Below are positions 56,477-64,000 of a DNA stretch of 64,000 bases, in pieces. The notes beneath the pieces are model-generated. The model made no database searches. It was given only the letters and a program-made list of their open reading frames with translations, and was not told where the DNA came from. The stretch's first letter is position 1; the number at the start of each line of letters is the position of its first letter. Origin of the DNA: Bifidobacterium simiiventris. Its GTDB lineage: Bacteria > Actinomycetota > Actinomycetes > Actinomycetales > Bifidobacteriaceae. The DNA is taken from positions 354,735-418,734 of the forward strand of contig NZ_JAHBBG010000002.1 of the NCBI RefSeq assembly GCF_019331715.1, written 5' to 3'. The position numbers and the translations under genes are program-made.

Positions 56477-57313
56477 ATGAGTGAACATACGAAGACCGAA
56501 CGCGCCGTGGGCGCGGATATTCCGTCCGCAAATCTTCCGCAAGCCGACCGCGATGCGGAACACATGCAGGGACACTGGGTGCTGGCCCATCTTGGCAAAC
56601 GCGTGCTCAGGCCGGGCGGCGAACGGCTCACCAAGCGCATGCTCGCGCAGGTGGCGATCGCCGGCCGGCGTGTGGTGGAATTCGCGCCGGGACTGGGTCG
56701 CACCACGCGGCTGATCATGGAAGCCGGACCGTCGGCATACACCGGCGTCGACCGGGATGCGCAGGTGGTGAACATCATCAAGCCGCTGGCGGCCTCGGTG
56801 GACGGCACCTGCGTGCTGGCCGACGCCTCGCGGACCGGATTGCCCGACGCGTCCGCGGACGTGGTGGTCGGCGAGGCGATGCTCACCATGCAGTCTGAAC
56901 GCGGCAAACGGGCGATCATCGGTGAGGCGCATCGTCTGCTCGCCCCGGGCGGATTGTACGCGATCCACGAAATGGGTCTCGCACCGGACGATCTCGACGA
57001 ATCCGTCAAGGACGCGATCCGCAAGGATCTCGCCCGGGCCATCAAGGTCAACGCCCGACCGTTGACCGAGGCCGAATGGCGCGCACTGCTCGAATCCGCC
57101 GGATTCGACGTGCTGTGGAGCGGCGGCGAGCCGATGGCGTTGCTGAAGATGCGCCGCAATCTGGCGGACGAGGGGGTGGTCGGAGTGCTGCGCATCGTGC
57201 GCAACGTGCTGACCCACCGTGATCTGCGGGCGCGCGTCATGCAGATGCGCCGCGTGTTCGACACGTACGGTGACAAGCTGACCGGCGTCGCGTTCGTGGC
57301 GCGCCGACGATAG
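56477..57313 (+). CDS. class I SAM-dependent methyltransferase
   Basis: The protein is 278 residues. Motif I is VVEFAPGLGRTTRLI (about 55-69), followed by YTGVDRDAQVV (motif II) and ADVVVGEAMLTMQ. The C-terminal part has repeats of basic residues (LRIVRNVLTHRDLRARVMQMR). The substrate is unknown. A sequence resembling its last codons and downstream hairpin recurs at about 63712-63790. Confidence 0.82.
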   Translation: MSEHTKTERAVGADIPSANLPQADRDAEHMQGHWVLAHLGKRVLRPGGERLTKRMLAQVAIAGRRVVEFAPGLGRTTRLIMEAGPSAYTGVDRDAQVVNIIKPLAASVDGTCVLADASRTGLPDASADVVVGEAMLTMQSERGKRAIIGEAHRLLAPGGLYAIHEMGLAPDDLDESVKDAIRKDLARAIKVNARPLTEAEWRALLESAGFDVLWSGGEPMALLKMRRNLADEGVVGVLRIVRNVLTHRDLRARVMQMRRVFDTYGDKLTGVAFVARRR

Positions 57314-57345
57314 CGTTCCGCGCGACAGGATACGCTGGAAGGATG

Positions 57346-57373
57346 CGTGAGGCGACGGGTCGGTCGCCTCACG
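57346..57373. terminator. terminator after the methyltransferase gene
   Basis: CGTGAGGCGAC-GGGTCG-GTCGCCTCACG is a perfect 11-bp stem. A second hairpin, TGCCGGTGCC/GGCACCGGCA (57393-57402, 57420-57429), lies just before the cupin gene. Confidence 0.7.
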
Positions 57374-57459
57374 AAGATTGACCGTATGACCGTGCCGGTG
57401 CCAGCTTTTTCGCGGAGCCGGCACCGGCAGGCAGACAACGAGCATGAAGGAGTTCGATG

Positions 57460-57816
57460 ATGAGCGAACAGACGAACAATGAGAACGAAACGCAGCAGTC
57501 CCAAGTGATGGAGTTCATCGACGATCTGAAACCGCTAGTCGAAGTGCAGCCCGAAGCGACCGTCTCGCGCACCGTGATGCAGGTGGAGGGCGCCAACGTG
57601 GTGCTCTTCTCCTTCGACAAGGGCCAGGAACTGAGCGAGCACACCGCCGCCATGCCGGTGCTCGTGCAATGCCTCGAAGGACATCTCAAGGTCACCGGCG
57701 GCGGCAAGACCGTGGATCTCGTGCCGGGCGGCATCCTTCACTTCCCGACCCGGCTGCCGCATGCGGTGTACGCCGCGGAAGCATCCAAGATGATGCTCAT
57801 CATGATGCGACACTGA
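57460..57816 (+). CDS. cupin-domain protein
   Basis: This 118-residue single-domain cupin has motif 1-like LSEHTAAMPVLVQCLEGHLKVTG and motif 2-like PGGILHFPTRLPHAVYA. Some usual metal-binding His positions are kept (SEH, PHA). Small cupins of this type are often linked to redox or stress enzymes; function is unassigned. ATG 57460 has AAGGAG with better spacing than ATG 57457. Confidence 0.8.
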   Translation: MSEQTNNENETQQSQVMEFIDDLKPLVEVQPEATVSRTVMQVEGANVVLFSFDKGQELSEHTAAMPVLVQCLEGHLKVTGGGKTVDLVPGGILHFPTRLPHAVYAAEASKMMLIMMRH

Positions 57817-57818
57817 AT

Positions 57819-57855
57819 GTCCGTCTGGCGGAATCGTCGTTGCGCCAGACGGGAC
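57819..57855 (+). terminator. terminator after the cupin gene
   Basis: GTCCGTCTGGCG (57819-57830) pairs with CGCCAGACGGGAC (57843-57855), with a single extra G. It starts two bases after the cupin stop codon. Confidence 0.7.
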
Positions 57856-58012
57856 AATGGTTTTCGCTGGGCGGCAATCCGATCGTGTTTGCCCATTCCG
57901 CAACGTTCCGCAACACACTTTCGGGGCGGGACGCGGAACAGACCGACGATCAGCGACCGACATGCGGACGGCATGATGGACGCGAACTGCGTGCGGAACT
58001 AGCGTGAACCGC

Positions 58013-58825
58013 ATGGTCATATGGGATTCCGAACAGTATCTGCGATTCAACAAGGAACGCACGCAGCCGTCGCGCGATCTCGCCGCGCAACTGCCGCCGG
58101 ACGACGGAACGGTCACGCGCGTGCTCGACATCGGCTGTGGGCCGGGCAACAGCACCGCCGTGCTGCGCGAACGCTATCCGCACGCGACGATCCTCGGCGT
58201 GGACAATTCGCCCGAAATGATCGCCGCGGCGCGCGACGCCCATCCGGACATCGACTTTGCGCTGTGCGACGTGTCGAAACCGGACGAACTGGCCGCACTG
58301 CCGCACGACTTCGACGTGGTGCTCTCCAACGCGTGCATCCAATGGGTGCCCGACCACGCGCATCTCATCCCCGCGATGCTCGGATTGCTGCGCAAGGGCG
58401 GCATGCTGGCCGTGCAGACGCCGATGAACTACGAGGAGCCGATCCACCGTATCATCGCGGCTCTCGTGCATTCGCCGGCCTACGCGGAACGGCTGCCGCA
58501 GAGCCGTGAGTTCTTCAACCTCACGCCGCCCGAATACTGGGAGCTGCTGCACGCGAACGCCGAAGCCTTCCGCATCTGGAAGATCACGTACATGCACACG
58601 CTGCCCTCGCACGAGGCCATCATGGACTGGTATCGCGGCACCGGACTTCGCCCATACCTGCAGGCGCTTGCGGACGACGGCGAGCGCGCGGCATTCGAGA
58701 ACGCGGTGTTCGGGCGCGTGCGCGACGCGTATCCGACACAGTCGGACGGCAGCGTCATCTTCCCGTTCCCGAGATTCTTCTTCACCGCCGTCCGCGGGCA
58801 TGCCCCGCAACAAGATACACGATGA
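58013..58825 (+). CDS. tam: trans-aconitate 2-methyltransferase
   Basis: Tam methylates trans-aconitate, an aconitase inhibitor that forms spontaneously. The protein is about 270 residues. The N-terminus MVIWDSEQYLRFNKERTQPSRDL is characteristic, motif I is VLDIGCGPGNST, and RIWKITYMHTL plus YRGTGLRPYL are typical. The start may be GTG 58004 or ATG 58013; the latter matches family alignments better. Its 3' end overlaps the convergent MFS gene by 44 bp. Confidence 0.9.
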   Translation: MVIWDSEQYLRFNKERTQPSRDLAAQLPPDDGTVTRVLDIGCGPGNSTAVLRERYPHATILGVDNSPEMIAAARDAHPDIDFALCDVSKPDELAALPHDFDVVLSNACIQWVPDHAHLIPAMLGLLRKGGMLAVQTPMNYEEPIHRIIAALVHSPAYAERLPQSREFFNLTPPEYWELLHANAEAFRIWKITYMHTLPSHEAIMDWYRGTGLRPYLQALADDGERAAFENAVFGRVRDAYPTQSDGSVIFPFPRFFFTAVRGHAPQQDTR

Positions 58826-60020
58826 CCGCCGCCGGCATGGCGATCATCAGCATCGGATAGAACCACGCCGGATCGACCCGCTCATACAGGACGCCGCCGA
58901 TGATTGGCCCCAACGCCATGCCCAGATCCAGCCCGATGTAGTACGTGCCGTTGCCGCGCCCGCCATGACCGGCCCCGGCCAGACGTACGGCGGCGGACTG
59001 ACTGACCGAACTCATGATGCCGTAGGACGCCGCCATGAACACGGCGGCGACCAGCATGACCCCGTTGCCGCGCATGACCGTGAGCGCACCGAGCGAGACC
59101 ATCATGCACGCCGCGCACAACCATAGGAACCATCGGAACGAACGCCGGTCGAACAGGTTGCGCATGGCCACGCGCAACGCCAGCAACGCGACCGCGTACA
59201 GCGGGAAGAACAGGCCGACGTCCACCGGCAGCCGCCGTGCCTCCACATAGGTGACGATGTACGACTGCGTGGCGCAGTAGGGGATGGCGAACAGCATGAA
59301 CACGAACGCCACCGGGATCACGCGCACCGAAATCGTCCGTTCGACAAATCCCCGAAGACCGGTATCGGCCTGCGGCATCGAAGCCCCCGCCGTCGATGCC
59401 GTTGCCGCGTTGCGCCGCGCCATGTTGTCGTGCGCGAACGACACCAGCACAAGAGCGACGATCATCGCGGCGGCGACGACAGCGAACGTCACATGATATC
59501 CGAACTGCGAACGCAGACGGATGCCGGCGGCGGGGCCGAGCGCCATGGCCAGAGCGTTGACCATGCCGTAGTACCCCATGCCCTTGCCGATGTGATCCAA
59601 CGGGATCAATGCGGTCAGCCAGGCCGCAAGACATACGGACAGGCCGGAGAAGCCGATGCCGTTGACGATGCGGGCCGCCAGGATCGACGCCGCATCGGGC
59701 GAGGCCGCGTAGTCGGCGTTGGCGACGATCAGCAGCATGATCGCGACCATCGCGAACCGGCGCAGCGGGGCGTGGTCGCTGAGTCGCCCCGCCCACGGCC
59801 GGCACAGCAGCGAGACGATGTTCATCGTGCCGGCTATCGTGCCCGCCAGCGTTGCGCTCGCACCCAGAGAGTGCGAGTATCCGACGATCAATGTGGTGCC
59901 CATCATGGTGCCGGCCATGTAGAAGAATGCCGCGGCCATGATGAGCGCGATGTCGACGGTCATGGATCCGCGTTCGTTCGCACGTTCGGTTATGCGCTGT
60001 CTCCTTGCCATTGCCGGCAT
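58782..60020 (-). CDS. MFS transporter, arabinose-efflux-like
   Basis: This 412-residue MFS protein has 12 membrane segments. MAAAFFYMAGTMMGTTLIVGYSHSLGASATLAGTIAGTMNIVSLL opens the first bundle; RPWAGRLSDHAPLRRF is the A-like loop. The start at 60020 follows GAAGGGAAG; a later Met (59963) is possible. It is divergent from a LysR gene, which probably controls it. The substrate is unknown. Confidence 0.86.
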   Translation of the reverse strand: MPAMARRQRITERANERGSMTVDIALIMAAAFFYMAGTMMGTTLIVGYSHSLGASATLAGTIAGTMNIVSLLCRPWAGRLSDHAPLRRFAMVAIMLLIVANADYAASPDAASILAARIVNGIGFSGLSVCLAAWLTALIPLDHIGKGMGYYGMVNALAMALGPAAGIRLRSQFGYHVTFAVVAAAMIVALVLVSFAHDNMARRNAATASTAGASMPQADTGLRGFVERTISVRVIPVAFVFMLFAIPYCATQSYIVTYVEARRLPVDVGLFFPLYAVALLALRVAMRNLFDRRSFRWFLWLCAACMMVSLGALTVMRGNGVMLVAAVFMAASYGIMSSVSQSAAVRLAGAGHGGRGNGTYYIGLDLGMALGPIIGGVLYERVDPAWFYPMLMIAMPAAVIVYLVAGHARGRR

Positions 60021-60211
60021 AACGACTTCCCTTCACGATATCGTCCGTCGCGTCGGACATGATGATCGACGGATGCTTCCGATATCGCATTGTATGGTCG
60101 CCGGCTATGCGTCCGGTCTGTATCGTGACGCCTTGTGGTATTCGAGTGCGCTCTTTTGGTTATAACTGATGTTGGGAAGAATGCAACAGGCGCGCGCGGG
60201 ACGGAGGCGGC

Positions 60212-61114
60212 ATGTACGACAGGCGATTGGACGCCATCATCGCGGCGGAGGAATGCGGCAGTTTCAGCCGAGCGGCGCAACGGCTGCATCTGTCGGCGAC
60301 CGCGGTGATCAAACAGATCGCCGGGTTCGAACACGAATACGGATTGACGTTGTTCGACCGGACCAACAACGGCGTGACCCCCACGGCGTCCGGACGCGCG
60401 TTGATCGAGGACGCGCGCGGCCTGATCCGGCAAAGCGAACGGTCGCTGCAGCATGCGCGGCAACTGGAACGAACGGCGGGGGAGATGGTCCGGCTCGCCG
60501 TATCCATGCTGCGTCCGGCGACCCCGCTGCTCGAACTGTGGCCGCGCGCATCGGTCTGGCTCACGAACCAGGGACGTCACGTGAGTCTGGAGCTGGTCTC
60601 GCTGGCGGACGGCCCCGACGGATTCATGACTGCGCTCGACCATCTCGGCGAGGACGTGGACATGACGGCCAACGGCTTCTCTCCGGGGCGTCGGGAGCAT
60701 GACTGCAACGTGCTCAAACTGGGTGAGTATCCGCTGCGCATGGGCGTGCCCCTGTCGAATCAGCTATCGGTCCGCTCCGGCTCGACGCTGCACTTGAATG
60801 ATCTGGAAGGCCAGCGCATCCATATCCCCGCGCCCGGCGTCAATGATGCGATGGATCGGGCGCGGGCCGTGCTGTCCGCGGTGCCGGGCGTCACGCTGAT
60901 TGACATGCGGTCGTATACGTTCGACGATTTCAACGCGTGCGCGGCCAGCGGCGATCTGATCCTCGCCCGCACCTTCGGCACCGGCATCCATCCCATGATC
61001 CGCCCGATGCCGGTGGACTGGGATCTGACCATCGCCTATGGGCTGTTCTATCCCAAGGAACCGTCCGCCGCCGTCCAGGCGTTCGTGGACGCGATCGGCG
61101 CCGTGCTGCAATAG
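60212..61114 (+). CDS. LysR-family transcriptional regulator
   Basis: The protein is 300 residues. The N-terminal HTH is RLDAIIAAEECGSFSRAAQRLHLSATAVIKQIAGFEHEYGLTLFDR (about 4-50), followed by a substrate-binding-like effector domain. GGAGG precedes ATG 60212. It is divergent from the MFS gene across 191 bp with no clear dyad found by eye. Confidence 0.9.
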   Translation: MYDRRLDAIIAAEECGSFSRAAQRLHLSATAVIKQIAGFEHEYGLTLFDRTNNGVTPTASGRALIEDARGLIRQSERSLQHARQLERTAGEMVRLAVSMLRPATPLLELWPRASVWLTNQGRHVSLELVSLADGPDGFMTALDHLGEDVDMTANGFSPGRREHDCNVLKLGEYPLRMGVPLSNQLSVRSGSTLHLNDLEGQRIHIPAPGVNDAMDRARAVLSAVPGVTLIDMRSYTFDDFNACAASGDLILARTFGTGIHPMIRPMPVDWDLTIAYGLFYPKEPSAAVQAFVDAIGAVLQ

Positions 61115-61118
61115 AAAC

Positions 61119-61148
61119 GCGCCCAATGCGTATGAGAACACTGGGCGC
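61119..61148. terminator. hairpin between convergent LysR and reductase genes
   Basis: GCGCCCA (61119-61125) pairs with TGGGCGC (61142-61148), 4 nt after the LysR stop codon. Short but well placed. Confidence 0.6.
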
Positions 61149-61184
61149 ACGGAATCATATGTGACGAAAGCGCTGCCGACTATG

Positions 61185-61709
61185 TTATTCGGCCAGCAGT
61201 GCCTCGCGATACCGCCGTCCCGCGTCGGCGAGCGCCGCATCGTCCAGTTCCATCGACTCGAACACGACGAACGGCTTCAGCCACACGGCATGCGTGTATC
61301 GGGCCATCATACGGTACGGCGAGAGCACCTCGTCGATCGTCGCGCCGTCATCGACCGGCTGGTATTCGGATTCCGGCCCGCCGGCGGTCGTGGCGACCAT
61401 GATATGCTTGCCCTTAAGCGCTTCACCGTCCGTGCCGTACGCCCAGCCGTATTCGAGCACCTTGTCCTCCCACTCCTTGAGCAGTGCGGGCGCGGAATAC
61501 CAGTAGAGCGGGAACTGCAGCACGATGCGATCATGCTGCTCGACGAGCTGCTGTTCGGCGGCCACGTCGATCTTGCCGTTCGGGTAGAGCGCGTATTCGT
61601 CACGCATGGTGACGTTGCCATCGGTGTCCTGTTGCGCGGCGGCCATGAGCGCGGCGTTCGCGCGGGAGCGGCTCAGATCGGGGTGAAAGACGAGGACCAG
61701 CGTTTTCAT
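61185..61709 (-). CDS. NAD(P)H quinone oxidoreductase (KefF/MdaB-like)
   Basis: This 174-residue flavodoxin-fold enzyme reduces quinones or azo compounds with two electrons. LVLVFHPDLSRSRANAALM, QFPLYWYSAPALLKEWEDKVL and TTAGGPESEYQP are typical of the family 2 flavodoxin-like fold. ATG 61709 follows GGAGA; the longer in-frame reading upstream is rejected. It is the last gene of a minus-strand redox group. Confidence 0.9.
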   Translation of the reverse strand: MKTLVLVFHPDLSRSRANAALMAAAQQDTDGNVTMRDEYALYPNGKIDVAAEQQLVEQHDRIVLQFPLYWYSAPALLKEWEDKVLEYGWAYGTDGEALKGKHIMVATTAGGPESEYQPVDDGATIDEVLSPYRMMARYTHAVWLKPFVVFESMELDDAALADAGRRYREALLAE

Positions 61710-61819
61710 GATGTCTCCTTCGACTGCGTTGCGGCGGTGGCGATCATACGGTTTGCGCGTATTGCCACTACTGTACCGCATGGGACGATCGATTCGGGAG
61801 ACTGACGCTCGGTGGGTCG

Positions 61820-62539
61820 TCACCACGGCAGCGGCCGGCCGTCGCGGAAGAAGCCGCCGGTCGGACCGTCGTCGGGCAGCATCGCCGCCCACGTCACGCT
61901 TTTCGCGCTCACCTCGACCGGACGGCCGAACATGCCCGAACCGAACGTGTCGGTGATGTCCGGGCAGACCGCGTTGACGAGGATACGATCGGCGGCAAGC
62001 TCCTTCGCCGTCTTGATCGTCAACCCGTTGAGCGCGAGCTTGGAGATGCCGTATCCGGACGCGGGGATGCCCATCGCGCCGTGCAGGAACCCGTACTGCG
62101 GGTCGCCGTATGAGCCGGCGCCGCTGGACACGTTGACGATGCGGCCGTGCTCCGACTTGCGCAACAGCGGAATGAACTTCTGCGTGACGATCCACGTGCC
62201 GATCACGTTCGTGTCAAGCACGGCGCGCATCTCGGCGATGTCCTGCTGTTCGACGGATGCGCCGGCGCGCATGGACGCCGCGTTGTTGACCAGTACGTCA
62301 AGCCGTCCGAAGCGGCGGTCGACTTCCGCGGCGGCCGCCTCGACGCTTGCCTCGTCGGTGGTGTCGAGACGCACATAGCTGGCGGAGATGCCGGCGTCGA
62401 TGAGTTCCTGCGTGAGCTGCGCGAGTTCCGGCCGGCGTGCGGCGAGGATGATGTGATAGCCGGCCTCGCCGAGCTGACGGGCGGTCTCGTAGCCGAGGCC
62501 GCCCTTGCGGCCCGAACCGGTGATGAGTGCGATCTGCAT
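61820..62539 (-). CDS. SDR oxidoreductase (carbonyl-reductase-like)
   Basis: The protein is 239 residues. N-terminus IALITGSGRKGGLGYETARQ departs slightly from TGxxxGIG by an RKGG insertion, as in carbonyl reductases. VNNAASM and NVSSGAGSYG are present; the usual Tyr-x-x-x-Lys appears as YGISK. The DDGPTGGFFRDGRPLPW C-terminus is of the CR1/Glc-dehydrogenase type. It is 66 bp after the FMN reductase gene on the same strand. Confidence 0.85.
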   Translation of the reverse strand: MQIALITGSGRKGGLGYETARQLGEAGYHIILAARRPELAQLTQELIDAGISASYVRLDTTDEASVEAAAAEVDRRFGRLDVLVNNAASMRAGASVEQQDIAEMRAVLDTNVIGTWIVTQKFIPLLRKSEHGRIVNVSSGAGSYGDPQYGFLHGAMGIPASGYGISKLALNGLTIKTAKELAADRILVNAVCPDITDTFGSGMFGRPVEVSAKSVTWAAMLPDDGPTGGFFRDGRPLPW

Positions 62540-62605
62540 GATGATGCTCCTTCGGGACTTGCTGTTCGGTATGCGGTGCGATGGGGGATGCGTGGAATGC
62601 GCGGC

Positions 62606-63121
62606 TCAGAACTCGCGGCCGAGTTCGCGCGCCTTGTCGAGATACGAGGTGCCGGCGACCTGACCGGGCGCGAACACGCCGGCGGCCAGCACGGAACCCT
62701 TGATCTTCCAGCCGAGGCTTTCGCCGAAGCACATCTCGTAGTAGCCGAGCACGTTCTTGGCGAGCACCTCTTCCGGACTGGCTCCGGCGACCAGCAGCGC
62801 CGACTCCTTGCCGGCGAGATCGTCGTGCGCGTTGAACGGCAGGCGGTCCATCATCGCCTTGATCTGCGCGGAGAACTGCATCCAATAGGTCGGCGTGGCG
62901 ATCACGATGCCATCCGCCGCCTTCATCTGCTCCATCACGGTCGTCATGTCGTCGGCCGGCTGGTCGTAGCCGGTGAACGGCGCGATGTCCATGTCCGCGA
63001 GCGTGAGCTTGGTCGCGGTGTTGCCGGCGGACTCGACGCCTTCGATGAACGCGTCGGCGAGCATGTCGGCGTTGCCGCCCTTGGTCGGGCTGCCCTGGAT
63101 GACGAGAATGTGCTTGGCCAT
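62606..63121 (-). CDS. NADPH-dependent FMN reductase / flavodoxin-family protein
   Basis: This 171-residue protein has the flavodoxin-like P-loop VIQGSPTKGGNADMLADAFIEG, ATPTYWMQFSAQIKAMMDRL and the C-terminal YLDKARELGREF. It is related to iron-sulfur flavoproteins without the Cys cluster motif. ATG 63121 follows a purine-rich AAAGGACC. It is divergent from an HxlR regulator, the classic arrangement for redox-sensing control. Confidence 0.9.
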   Translation of the reverse strand: MAKHILVIQGSPTKGGNADMLADAFIEGVESAGNTATKLTLADMDIAPFTGYDQPADDMTTVMEQMKAADGIVIATPTYWMQFSAQIKAMMDRLPFNAHDDLAGKESALLVAGASPEEVLAKNVLGYYEMCFGESLGWKIKGSVLAAGVFAPGQVAGTSYLDKARELGREF

Positions 63122-63210
63122 GATCGGTCCTTTCGATCGGTTTGGTTGTCTTGCCGCGGATGCGTGTTCCACGGTGTTCCGATAAGGACAGTATGCATGA
63201 GTACATATAC

Positions 63211-63231
63211 TTTTTGTTCTTAGAATAAAAA
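63211..63231. promoter_or_regulatory. AT-rich dyad between HxlR and FMN reductase genes
   Basis: TTTTTGTTCT-T-AGAATAAAAA is a dyad with one mismatch, next to a plus-strand -10 TATACT (63206-63211). It is placed for autoregulation by HxlR and repression of the divergent reductase. Confidence 0.6.
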
Positions 63232-63273
63232 ACTGATTTTTGGAATATGGCAACGATGTTAGGATGGGAAACC

Positions 63274-63687
63274 ATGAACGAGCAAGTCGAATCAAACGAA
63301 ACGGCCACGCTGCCTGACGTACATGTCGCCGCGGAAGCCGACGTAAGTCTCACCGCGCCGACCTGCGCCATCGGCTACGCGTTCAAGGCGATCGAGGGCA
63401 AGTGGAAGCTGCCGGTCATGTACGTGCTGTCCGTGCGCGGCGCCGCCCGGTACAACGAGATCAAACGCGAGCTCGGCATCACCAACATGATGCTCACCAA
63501 CACGCTGCGCGACCTCGAGGAATACGGGCTCGTCAGCCGCACCCAATACAACGAGGTGCCGCCGCGAGTCGAATACGCGCTCACCGCCAACGGCTACGCC
63601 ATCATCCCCGCCCTCAAGGAATTCGAGAAATGGGGCCAGCGTCTGCTCGACGCGCGCGGCTCCTCGGCCGACGGTCCGATGGGGTAA
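63274..63687 (+). CDS. HxlR-family transcriptional regulator
   Basis: The protein is 137 residues. A leader of about 30 residues precedes the winged helix with CAIGYAFKAIEGKWKLPVMYVLSVRGAARYNEIKRELGITNMMLTNTLRDLEEYGLV, where the Cys in the APTC position is the redox-sensing site of HxlR proteins such as HypR and YodB. That makes an electrophile or oxidant sensor likely. ATG 63274 is preferred to ATG 63247. Confidence 0.9.
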   Translation: MNEQVESNETATLPDVHVAAEADVSLTAPTCAIGYAFKAIEGKWKLPVMYVLSVRGAARYNEIKRELGITNMMLTNTLRDLEEYGLVSRTQYNEVPPRVEYALTANGYAIIPALKEFEKWGQRLLDARGSSADGPMG

Positions 63688-63711
63688 CAAACCAAAGCGA
63701 TACCGGATCGG

Positions 63712-63795
63712 CGTTCGTGGCGCGCCGAAAACAATGTCCGGTCGGGAAGCGGATACGCTTGGAAGATGCGTCCGGCGACGGATCGGTCGTCGTGT
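63712..63795 (+). repeat. relic copy of the methyltransferase 3' end
   Basis: GCGTTCGTGGCGCGCCGA matches the last codons of the methyltransferase gene at about 57289-57306. After 22 diverged bases, GGATACGCTTGGAAGATGCG and GGCGACGGATCGGTCG match the sequence and hairpin after that gene. The relic has no open frame of its own. Confidence 0.55.
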
Positions 63796-63948
63796 GATGC
63801 ATGATCGTAGCATTGGACGGTGCTTGCCGTCAGACGCACCGTTGCGGCGACCGTGTTTGTTGTTTTGATGGTGGGGTTGGTATGACGAGAGGCTTCTAGG
63901 CAGAATGGGTGGTGCCTTAAACCTAACCGTTCTAGCGAAGGAGCCTCC

Positions 63949-64000
63949 GTGGTCAAGGGTAGCAGTGTTAGTGTGTCGATGAGTCAGCAGCATGCGCGTG
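63949..64000 (+). CDS. start of an unidentified gene, cut by the window end
   Basis: GTG 63949 lies 7 nt after GAAGGAG and reads VVKGSSVSVSMSQQHAR to the edge. Seventeen codons are too few to identify it. Confidence 0.35.
   Translation, partial: MVKGSSVSVSMSQQHAR

Noticed and set aside
50483..64000. genomic island with integrase or transposase
   Set aside because: No integrase, transposase or tRNA attachment site is visible; variability is suggested only by gene content and relics.

Overview
The window is GC-rich, compactly coded actinobacterial chromosome. The gene content and order fit the genus Bifidobacterium: a SUF iron-sulfur cluster operon (sufB-D-C-S-U-T) downstream of pyrG and an L,D-transpeptidase, a split pntAA/pntAB/pntB transhydrogenase, glgC, and GTG/TTG starts behind strong GGAGG-type sites. 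The genus is inferred from family recognition and layout, not from a search. No prophage, CRISPR array, rRNA operon or complete insertion sequence is visible.

Bases 1-29 kb are mostly core. In order they hold the 3' part of pyrG; an L,D-transpeptidase behind a doubled palindrome; the SUF operon, interrupted between sufC and sufS by two large structured inverted elements; glgC, a SpoU methyltransferase and tRNA-Leu(GAG) on the minus strand; an rsmE-HIT-phoH-ybeY-corC-era ribosome-maturation cluster; a long-chain acyl-CoA ligase; the transhydrogenase operon; a surface-anchored alpha/beta hydrolase; rplY (L25); ilvE; and a one-chain ABC exporter.

Bases 29-38 kb are more variable. They hold an SDR oxidoreductase preceded by a long palindromic element, a CynX-type MFS plus ATPase pair, and a TetR/DHA2 exporter/AttH-like gene group with a 32-bp palindromic operator. 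A decayed SDR gene and several small membrane proteins follow. Core genes (rpsT, lepA, hemW) resume at 38-42 kb.

Bases 42-64 kb form a regulator-dense accessory region. Almost every transporter or redox enzyme sits beside its own regulator: TetR with a MacB-like ABC exporter whose permease has a long coiled coil; MarR with DHA2 MFS; AraC with an acetyltransferase; TetR with an Old Yellow Enzyme; TetR with SDR; LysR divergent to an MFS; HxlR divergent to a block of FMN reductase, SDR and quinone reductase. A relic in which the start of a methyltransferase gene is fused in frame to a NUDIX gene lies here behind an intact MerR-type promoter.

The most interesting non-genic signals are repeats whose hairpin stems differ between copies by compensating changes, so that pairing is kept: the pair at 7.0-7.3 kb, a second family at 18.25 and 24.8 kb, and a third at 40.7 and 43.0 kb. 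Others are the perfect hairpin over the era stop codon with a nearby relic copy of the era 3' end, and the four-fold repeated palindrome at 29.2 kb. No complete new defence or biosynthetic system was recognised.
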